Under the pieces are notes generated by a model. That model worked only from the letters and a program-made list of their open reading frames with translations. It did not search any database and was not told the origin of the DNA. From the NCBI GenBank assembly GCA_040285825.1, contig JAUPSS010000002.1, forward strand, positions 1,922,001-1,986,000: DNA of 64,000 nucleotides. The letters are read 5' to 3'. Source of the DNA: Eukaryota sp. TZLM1-RC. Its lineage: Eukaryota > Metamonada: BaSk clade. Shown piece by piece: positions 53,082-61,000 of this stretch; position 1 is the first letter of the stretch, and each line of letters begins with the position of its first letter. Both the position numbers and the translations under genes were made by a program.

Positions 53082-53981
53082 TCATATGAATGCAGTAGAA
53101 GACTCAGAGTCCCTGGCAAAGGTTCGAAATAAATCCAGTATTCGATCACCATTCAGCAATAGATTTTGAGACAGTAGGGGAGGGGGGTCAGAAAAAGGAC
53201 GGAAGCAAGTGACGAGGGTAGAGAGACGTTGATAAAGAGAAAGAAGGAAAGATTGGGGCAGGGTTGAGGTTGTTAGTTTGTACAAAAGGGAGACAATTAG
53301 TTGCCGATCATGATTCCATGATGGGGTGATGAATGATGGTTTAATTGAGCAAAGGAGGATTACTATTGCCGAAGCATGGGATAAGTCACAATCAGTGTTG
53401 AGTAGTGAAAACCAGTGTTTGGAAAAGTTTTGGAACTGAGGAAGAAAACATGCAGGACGTAGACTCTTCTGTAGCTTTAATACAAGGTGTGGAACATCAG
53501 GAATAGAAGAGAGGGAAGACAGCCAGACTGATTCATATGAAGTCCAGGCAGCCACAAAAGAACTTGAGGGAAGGGACCTATGACAATGTAGTAACAGCTC
53601 TGTGTTGATCATTCTACAAAATAAGTGCCCCTGCATAGTAGAGACTTTTATATTTGATTTGATTCCAGAATCAATCTTGTATTCATGGTTATATTCCATA
53701 GAGGAAGGAAGAAAAAAAAACATTACTTAAAATAAAAGTGATTCTCAATTTCCGACATAAAGAGTGGTAGTAGCTGCAAGCAAGGATTCGTAGGAGAAGG
53801 TTCGTAGTAGAGTAAGTGATGAAATGTTGTAAGTGATGAAATGAAATTCAATTACGAATCTGGGCAATGATGACAACCCAACCAAACTCCACTCACCAAC
53901 TTTTGTAACATGTAGTTCTTGTCTAAAGAAAGGAAAATATTCAGAAAGTAATCTTGAACGATATGTCTCATTAATAAACAC
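53082..53981 (-). CDS. Unknown protein, possibly two or more exons
   Basis: Two open minus-strand pieces, 53082-53723 (213 aa, ATG 53723 or 53700) and 53745-53981 (no ATG; starts at a GTG). The larger one is Leu/Ser-rich and probably helical (LVLKLQKSLRPACF, LIVSLLYKLTT and FLLSLYQRLSTLV), like an all-alpha repeat protein, but no family was recognised. The gap between them contains a possible AAG/TAATG junction. Tiny introns could link them, but I could not fix phase-consistent sites. It is divergent from Fanzor copy B. Confidence 0.45.
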
Positions 53982-54003
53982 TTGTAACTAATTTTACTTT
54001 GAA

Positions 54004-55966
54004 TTGACAACTATAAGATTGATTGACTTCAACAAATTTTCAATTTTAGGAAACAAATTTTCAATAATTTCTGACTGTTTCTGTTCTGTGTTGACTGCCA
54101 GGGATAACGTTCTACAAACTACAACTGTGGGAGCGTCTGTCAACCAGTTCTTCGACTCAGATGCACAAGAAGCAATGGAACGCCAGTTCCAAGTTCTTGC
54201 TAGTATTGGAGCTCATGCTACTCACCTAGTACGACTCTTTGTGCTCCAATACCCAGAACACTCAGTGTGGCTTACTCAAAGCCAGTTCTGGAGCCTCTGT
54301 TTCGACTTTGTTTGCCAAAGTGAGCCTAAACAAAGGAGGCCATTTGAAAACCATCCTTTGGTTTACCAAGCGCTGCAACACCTTGTTCAGTACTTTTGGC
54401 CTTGGCGACCGCTGAATGAAACCACCTCAACCGACGGTGGTAGATTTTGGTGTCTTTCCACTCTTCTTGGCAGTCGAGCCATCCAACTGCGAGAAGCCTT
54501 TTGTCAGTTGCTTGCTGACGGCCTTGTCGTCTGGAAACGCAATATTTTCAAAAACTGTGCTCAGTTTCTAAATTGCCCCTGGCCCAAGAAATACGCCGAC
54601 TGTGTACTTCAAGGGATTCAGCCAGATGAGTCAATTTTACAATGGTATCAAGAAATACACCAGCATATCTTGGTCCATTGGCTCAATATGACAGCAAACG
54701 CCTATATTGGTGGCGGTCAAAATTTGTTCGAAAATTCAATAAGAAACGAACGGTTTCCCATCAACATGGAGTCTGCTGCAACAATCGTTCAACCTGGCTT
54801 GAACATTTTATCTTTTTTAGAAGATAACTGCCCTGATGTGATGAAAAGGCACTCTCTCTCCACTGTCCAGTTGGTCTTCATGCCTCTGCAGCTTGACTAA
54901 AGAAGCAGAAGCTTATTTCACAAAACTAAATGCAAACAAAGAGCTTCTGAACAACCCTTATCGGTTCTTTAATAAATCGAAATTTATTAACTATACCATT
55001 TTTTCGAATGGTGATTCCTTGCGGTTTACGTTTACCCAGAAGGAAAGAAAAACTTATAATAGGCCAAATAAAGCGGAATTTGAGCCCAGGCGAGCCTCTG
55101 GAAATTATGATTTTCATAACTCTGAAAGGAAACGAAAATCCAATTTCCATAGAACAGCAAATCCAGAGAGAAGACCGCGGTTACCAGTGGAACAACAGCC
55201 CAATTACAGAGATCCTGATGAAAATTTGTTTTTTGTAGCCATTGATCCCAACCAAAGCAATCTTTGTGGTTGGACTGCTGGTTCTTTCCGAAATTCTGCT
55301 ACTGTTTTTGAACGTTCTGGACTGCTACTGAATCCAAAAGAACGAAGACTAAATCACCCTCCTCCTCTCACTCAAGCAACTCCTAACACTTATTCCGCTC
55401 AGAGCTTCCAAGAGTATCTGATTGAAATAAGTTTACCTTATGTTCCTGAATCTGAGGAAGAGCCTGAATATGCTTCAATTATGTCTGGAAATTTGCAGCG
55501 TGGTGCAAGAAAAAAGCTGAGAAGAAATAAGTTTGATTTCTTCATACGAAGACAAAAGAGACTAACTAGTTTTATTAACAAAATTAAACGCTTATCTGAA
55601 GGAAGAAACACTATAGTTTGGTTCGGCAATGGCGGTGGTGGTCCATCTCGTCAATCTGTGAAATCCCCCCGAAAGAGATTTCTCAAACAAATCAAAAAAC
55701 ACTTTGGAAGCGTCAAAGTCGGGGACGAGTTTATGACCTCAGCAAAAGTGAATTGCTGTAAGGTCTTTCATAGAAAGATCTATCATGATGACGGAAGGGT
55801 AAATAACGCTAAGTTCGATTGCCCTCGATGTCAGACCAACTGGTCTAGAGACATCTCAGCCTCCAGAAACCAGCTGGAGATTGCAATTAGTGAGTATTTC
55901 ACTGGTACTAGGCCAGAACCATTCAGAAGGCCAAGGCGTGTGAGACGTCTAAGGAGACAGCAGTAG
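54004..55966 (+). pseudogene. Fanzor RNA-guided nuclease, copy B, one frameshift
   Basis: Nearly complete Fanzor, the eukaryotic TnpB relative that cuts DNA guided by a structured RNA. Frame 1 runs 54004-54900 and frame 2 continues to 55966, together about 650 aa. Alignment with copy A (GLNILSFLE...ISFSEKLEKHFLSFNAN) places a single frame change near 54850-54865, in a CT-dinucleotide run. The nuclease half shows FVAIDPNQSNLCGWTAGS (RuvC-I Asp), RRNKFDFFIRRQKRL, IVWFGNGGGGPSRQSVKSP, VGDEFMTSAKVNCC (RuvC-II Glu) and CPRCQTNWSRDISASRNQ (zinc ribbon, RuvC-III Asp). The tail is basic (RRPRRVRRLRRQQ). Frame 1 begins without ATG: the first in-frame ATG is 54175, and TTTTAG / GCCAG acceptor-like sites at about 54050 and 54101 suggest an upstream exon. 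It lies 143 bp upstream of CAF-1. Confidence 0.9.
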
Positions 55967-55986
55967 CTGTTTTAATCAACGTATTT

Positions 55987-56016
55987 CCAAGGTGTTTAGT
56001 GTATACTAACCCTTGG
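55987..56016 (+). ncRNA. Strong stem-loop after Fanzor copy B, guide-RNA candidate
   Basis: CCAAGG pairs with CCTTGG, enclosing TTAGT, loop GTAT, ACTAA, starting 20 bases after the copy B stop. In Fanzor/TnpB systems the guide RNA scaffold overlaps or follows the 3' end of the nuclease gene. The role is inferred from place and fold only. A terminator or CAF-1 leader hairpin is the alternative. Confidence 0.35.
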
Positions 56017-56109
56017 TGCTGAGAAGTTTATACAATTATTAGGGATATTTATTCAATATTCATTTTGTGTGAAATTCTCAGAACTTTTCCTTATAAGCAA
56101 TATTTCTCA

Positions 56110-57324
56110 ATGCCCCCAAAAGAGAAATCCAAGCCCAGACCACATCACAAGAATACTCTCTTCTTCCACTTTGGCAAAAATAAAGATAATGATAATGGTA
56201 AAGCACCATCTCCTATGGAAGAATCTCCATTGTCTAAACCCGAATCTCAACCACCAGTTCAGCCAATTAAAGACTCTTGTATTATAGATATTGACACTGT
56301 TTCCAATTCTCTACCACCTTCTGAACCTTGCCAATCACTCTCTCTTGCAGAACGTTATCCCAATCGCCATTTTCCTGAAGGAACAGTCTTCTACAAAGCA
56401 CCCAGTCAACAACTAACTAAATCACAAGAGACCAACCTAGTTGATTTTATCCTGCACACACCCAATCACAAGAATTACTCTCATTATTACCACTGTTTTG
56501 TGGATGCAACATGTCCAGATCTACCCCATGAACCCATCAAAACTCACAAACGTGATCGACACTTCATCACATTGGGACCAGACAAGAAAGTTTTTAAATT
56601 ATTTTCTTTTCATGATGACTTTTCTAGACCACCATATTTTGGAACAATTTCTCGGTCCTCCACCGTCATTACTCCATTGAAACCCTTGAGTAAAGATCCT
56701 GGTTTAGACTATGATATTGACTCAGCCGAGGAATGGGAAGATGAACAGGATGCAGAAGATCTTGTGTCTGGGGATGATAAGGAAGACGAGGAAAGCAGCG
56801 ATGAAGAAGATGTAGGGTTTGTGGTGGATGATGGGTATCTGTCTAAGGATGAGGGAAGTGATGAAGAAGAGGGCCTGAAATCCAGAGAAGTCAATGATGA
56901 TGACGTGGAGGGTCAGAAATCAGTTGTTGTGGGTCCATTCTTTGCTTCTGATGGAGGGACAGTACCACCCGAACTTCAAAATTTGGCAATTGTCACTTTT
57001 TTATCCACACCAGTCAACATTAGGCGATCTTCTGCACTTGCGCAAGCTTATGGTAACACTTCTCCATGGCCCTTGGAACATCTGAGACTTTTGGTTCAAC
57101 TTATAATGCAAAATTCCAACAACAAAATTGAAGTTCTTGTTAGTTCTTTTTTGAGTACAATTGAAGAACAAAATGCTTCATTAGAGGGTTCCTCATTACC
57201 ACAAAAGAAGTATACCAAGAAGGCAATACGGCATGTTATTGGAAACTTATTTAACAAGGAAGGTTCAGGAAAGTCCACTCATTATATTGTTAAAGATGAA
57301 ATTAGAGAAGAACTTGGTCTCTAG
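56110..57324 (+). CDS. Chromatin assembly factor 1 large subunit (p150/Cac1)
   Basis: A 404-aa protein from ATG 56110 (MPPKEKSKPRPHHKN). The diagnostic block is the histone-binding acidic region at about residues 190-265: PPYFGTISRSS, DYDIDSAEEWEDEQDAEDL, SSDEEDVGFVVDDGYLSKDE. This is the W-x-DEE...F-V-x-(P/D)-GYLS-x-DEG pattern of CAF-1 p150. The C-terminus (TPWPLEHLRLLVQLI-like, then VIGNLFNKEG) fits the winged-helix domain. CAF-1 deposits H3-H4 behind replication forks. It is short for the family, lacking the long KER helix seen in animals and yeast. Confidence 0.82.
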   Translation: MPPKEKSKPRPHHKNTLFFHFGKNKDNDNGKAPSPMEESPLSKPESQPPVQPIKDSCIIDIDTVSNSLPPSEPCQSLSLAERYPNRHFPEGTVFYKAPSQQLTKSQETNLVDFILHTPNHKNYSHYYHCFVDATCPDLPHEPIKTHKRDRHFITLGPDKKVFKLFSFHDDFSRPPYFGTISRSSTVITPLKPLSKDPGLDYDIDSAEEWEDEQDAEDLVSGDDKEDEESSDEEDVGFVVDDGYLSKDEGSDEEEGLKSREVNDDDVEGQKSVVVGPFFASDGGTVPPELQNLAIVTFLSTPVNIRRSSALAQAYGNTSPWPLEHLRLLVQLIMQNSNNKIEVLVSSFLSTIEEQNASLEGSSLPQKKYTKKAIRHVIGNLFNKEGSGKSTHYIVKDEIREELGL

Positions 57325-57447
57325 GATATCAATCACTATATTGGTTTATTTATAATTTTTTTATTTCCGTTTCTTTATTTAATTGCAATTTATTATTTGA
57401 GCTATTATAAAACAAACACTTTCTTTTCGAATTTCTTTATTCATTAT

Positions 57448-58228
57448 CTACATTTCAAGCATATCTTCAGCGTATTTTCTTCCAAATTCGTCAGCTTGTG
57501 AAACTATAAATTCAGGAACCAATGAATGTGTGCCATCAGCTCTAACCCAAGACATCTCTAAAACATATTCCTTAGTGGTGGCCTGTTCTCGTTGTCTAAC
57601 CACATGTAGAACCTTTGCTGCTTCCTTGACTGCCTCTTCCACTGTCATTGTGGTAAGAGAAAGACGTTCCAATTCAGCTTTGGCTTGGTGTGATCTGTTC
57701 CCTATGGCTGTAGCCATATAGCCAAGATGCGAACCTGACGGATCTACTAGATACAATGTTGGTTCATTATCCTCCATGCCACCTATCAGAGTAGAGACGC
57801 CATATGGGCGAACAGGGGACCTCATTGTGTAAATGTGCATGTGTAGGGCTATGCGTTTGGCTAATTGTGAAGGAGAAATAGCAGTGCCAAAGCTGGAACG
57901 CCATTGTTTAGCCTGATCACGGGCTTCTGATGCCAGTGTTCTTGCATCAGCGGTTAATCCGGCCATCGCAAAACCAATGCGTTCATCAATTGTATAAACT
58001 CGTTTTTGAGAAGACATGAGGAGTAATGAAGACGGAACTTCTTTTTCGACAGCAAAAACTACACCATCGCTGACACGTAGTGCTACTACTGTACTGATGT
58101 AAGGATTATAAGGATCGGTCATACCCAGAGTTCGCTACTGCTTTATTAGCATATTCGACCTGAAAGACACGACCATCAGGAGAGTATGTAGTGGGAGAAA
58201 GATCATAACCAGTTCCGATTGAAGACAT
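57448..58228 (-). CDS. PSMA3: 20S proteasome subunit alpha-7 (PSMA3 type)
   Basis: Two exons (58125-58228 and 57448-58093), 249 aa. Exon 1 gives [20 protein letters not shown], then [14 protein letters not shown], the N-terminal proteasome alpha signature. Exon 2 has [43 protein letters not shown] and [12 protein letters not shown]. The acidic C-terminal tail usual in PSMA3 is shortened to AEDMLEM. It is an outer-ring subunit gating the 20S core. A frame starting MTDPYNPY at 58122 is an artefact of reading through the intron. Confidence 0.95.
58094..58124 (-). other. 31-nt intron in proteasome alpha-7
   Basis: Donor GTATGA, acceptor ATCAG, splitting a Gly codon. Removing it gives 250 codons and restores NSGTVVALRV. 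Confidence 0.88.
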
Positions 58229-58302
58229 GAGAAGATGATGTTGATGAGAACAAAAATGTATGCTTTAGAATTGGATTGTTATCTTGACTGAAATTATCTA
58301 CC

Positions 58303-58357
58303 TTTGTACCAATGTTAGAATTCTGAACGTACGAAATTGGTACAAAGTTTGTACCAA
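58303..58357. promoter_or_regulatory. TTTGTACCAA motifs and near-palindrome upstream of proteasome gene
   Basis: TTGGTACAAAGTTTGTACCAA (21 bp written once) at 58337-58357 is palindromic except at its centre. A further TTTGTACCAA lies at 58303-58312 and a partial AGTACCAA near 58399. They sit 75-170 bp upstream of the PSMA3 ATG and suggest a dimeric regulator site. Confidence 0.4.
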
Positions 58358-58721
58358 ACCTTTGTTTAATTCCACACATCATAAGTTAGTACCAATTTAA
58401 CTAATACATACAGCTCTTACAGCTTCATCTTATCTTATTCATTGCTGAAACAAAAAACGATAAAATTGTTGACAATGACTATTACATTGGATAGACGATT
58501 GACCATATTTATCAGAAACAAAACATAATCAAAAATAAGTTTTGTCGATACCAGATTTGATGCCATAAATGAATTGATCATAGGTAAAAACAAAATTTAT
58601 TATAACTAACTAAAAGAGATACCAGAACCCTCTATAGTAGTGACCTGCTTCATAATCTCTCTCTGTTTGTCAAAAATTAGGCCATGACGTTCGCCAAACT
58701 GCTGAAAACTAAGAACAACAC

Positions 58722-59545
58722 TCAAAGATTTTGATGAACAAAATCCAAATCACACTGGATAAGTCCCTTGTTTAAAAATCTATACATAATTTGAAATTCT
58801 TCATTGATCTCCTCTACGGTTTCCATTCTCCTATGATCTAGCCCAAGTAATGAGGCCATTTCTAAAGGCGTTAAAGCTTCTGAACAGAGATCAACCTAAT
58901 TACCATGATCTACCAATAGTTGGGGGTGAAAAACACAGTCAGCAACAGATTTACCAAAGCCCTCAACAGAAACAAGAGGAAGCTGGACATTAGGATTTAA
59001 TGGTAATGCAAGAGTCTTTTGAACTCTGATAGATTTTTCTAAAACTGAATCCCAAATTAAATTATCGATAAAATAGGTAGATCTAATGATTTGAAGTGAG
59101 GTAAAATCAGATTTGTGATTTAGCAAGTACTTTTCAATAATGCCCTTACAATAAAAATGGGGAAAATCGGCATAATTTGAGCCAGCAAAAGAACAATAAA
59201 CTATGTTGGGAACACCATTTTCAATGCAGATATCTGTGAGACGGATTGCGACTTCCACTTCAATAGTAGAAGCTTCGATATAATCAGGTGCATAATCAGC
59301 AGTGTTTTGAATCAAAACAACAGTGTCCATGAACATCACAGCTTCCCGTACTGCAGTGGAGGACGAAATATCACCAACTAATATCTCCAGCTTGAGCGAA
59401 GCCTTTTGTAATGATGAAAGTGCTGATGCATCATGTTTAGTAAAGGCGGAAACAGAGTTAACTTTTTCAATGAATAAATGATTGAGAATAAGGCCAATGA
59501 TGCTACACCATGCTTTTCTGATGCACCAAACACAAGAATATTCAT
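58722..59545 (-). pseudogene. NmrA-like NAD(P)-binding protein, two lesions
   Basis: A Rossmann-fold protein of the NmrA/atypical SDR type. It starts MNILVFGAS (59545), a glycine-poor nucleotide-binding loop, then changes frame near 59510. The new frame reads IIGLILNHLFIEKVNSVSAF, LEILVGDISSSTAVREAV, VVLIQNTADY, GVPNIVYCSFAGSNY and TSLQIIRSTYF. At 58896 an in-frame TAG interrupts VDHGN / VDLCSEALTPLEMASLLG, and the reading continues open to 58722. Continuity across the TAG and the shift points to decay rather than two genes. Readthrough or sequencing error is possible. Confidence 0.65.
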
Positions 59546-59738
59546 TTCATTTCGATGGGAAATTCCAAAAAGAAACCAAAACTTAGCAAGAAAAAGATGG
59601 CTGAGGATGTTCTGGGCTCAACTAATACAGAATAAGTAACAGTGAGAGATCATGGCCGAACATATCCACAAAAGAAGGTATTTAGTTGTAATGCAATTCA
59701 TAATATAAAATCCTCTTTTCTCCCGTTATTCAGTCAAC

Positions 59739-60204
59739 ATGGGGTTTGTTAGTCCTTCCCCTTCCCATTAACTTCAGTAAACCACGTGGTATTAGAACAG
59801 CACGTAAGTATGTCAATATGAGGAAGGACAGCCGATGGGCTGACAAAGATTACAAGCGCACCCATCTTCTTGCTTCTCTCAAGGCTAAGCCTTTTGGAGC
59901 TGCCTCCATGGCCAAGGGTATTGTCCTTGAAAAACTCGGTATCGAATCCAAGCAACCTAACTCTGCTATTCGTAAGTGTGTCCGTGTTCAACTTATCAAG
60001 AACGGTAAGAAGATCACTTGTTTCGTCCCCAACGATGGTTGTTTGAACTTCATCGATGAAAATGACGAAGTTCTTGTCACTGGATTCGGTCGTAGAGGCC
60101 GTGCCGTTGGTGATATTCCAGGTGTCCGCTTCAAGGTCGTCAAGGTTGCCGGTGTTTCTCTCAACGCTCTCTACCGCGAAAAGAAGCCCAAACCCAGAAA
60201 TTAA
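59739..60204 (+). CDS. RPS23: 40S ribosomal protein uS12 (RPS23)
   Basis: Exons 59739-59743 and 59778-60204 give exactly 143 aa, the usual eukaryotic length. It starts [40 protein letters not shown] is the decoding-centre loop of uS12 (with the Pro that is hydroxylated in many eukaryotes), and it ends [13 protein letters not shown]. It monitors codon-anticodon pairing in the small subunit. The intron lies two codons after the ATG. Confidence 0.98.
59744..59777 (+). other. 34-nt intron in RPS23
   Basis: GTTTGT donor, CTTCAG acceptor, splitting the second codon (Gly). Confidence 0.9.
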
Positions 60205-60324
60205 CCTATTACATTTGCCTTCGTGGCTTTTTAGTCATTGTAGTTGCTTTACCAAGTCTCCGTATATGTTCGTTTGCCATTACAATCAACGGTTGATAAA
60301 CTTTTTGAGTCTAAAATATCAATA

Positions 60325-61000
60325 AAATCACAAAGTACATGTTTTTAACGTATCTAGATTAAATGACATACGAACACCTCCATTAGCTAGGTTATTCAAC
60401 ATTGGTAAACAATCAGATTCTTTTGACAAGTGGCCATTCTTCTTCAACTCTTCAGCATGGATCCATAATTATGACAGTGTGATTCTTTGCGCAAAAATTT
60501 CAAAAGCACAATTTGGAAGTAGAGATTCAAGCAGCATGTATTGAATTACTGTTGAGTTAAATCACAACTGCTACTGCGAAAAACAAACTGATGAGGATTT
60601 TATGTAGAAAATCTTGGTTCAGTTTATTTGGTCAATTGTTTATGTTTAATATGTAAGTCTTCAATCAACATTAACCCATTCAATGTTTTTGTAAATCGTG
60701 TACATCAACAACAATTTAATGTTTTATCTCTCTCACACACTGTCATTTGCAACACCCTTATTCGGTGTTTCAATGCTATCATTGAATTCAATGAATGCAG
60801 TTACAAGCATTTCATTGTTTCAAAAGATAAATCCTTTCATATTGTTGTAATTGTTTAAATCTGTTCGTTAGCACAAATCAACTCTTGTCAGTAAAACATC
60901 AGTGAAAGGATGGTAAACGCACTATCGCTAAAAAAATTAATATCTTTGATTTTTTAGAATATCAATTAGTACTGACAAATTTTTATTACATTTTATTGAA
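60325..61000. other. Intergenic with LINE tail trace
   Basis: At about 60586-60625 the sequence CTGATGAGGATTTTATGTAG, then AAAATCTTGGTTCAG, resembles the subfamily B LINE tail (AGATCAAGATTTTGTAGAGG, then AAATCTTGGTTCAATG). No gene is supported in the rest. Confidence 0.5.

Noticed and set aside
40503-55966. Bacterial contamination or an IS200/IS605 TnpB element
   Set aside because: The copies sit between intron-bearing eukaryotic genes and match the neighbours in AT content. The copies have no TnpA gene nearby and long eukaryote-type N-termini, so Fanzor is the better call.
57448-58122. Proteasome ORF starting [10 protein letters not shown]
   Set aside because: The start lies inside the 31-nt intron. 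The true N-terminus [10 protein letters not shown] is encoded upstream at 58125-58228.
58896-58898. Alternative genetic code with TAG as sense
   Set aside because: TAG ends SUMO, CAF-1 and Fanzor copy B normally, so the TAG in the NmrA-like gene is a lesion.
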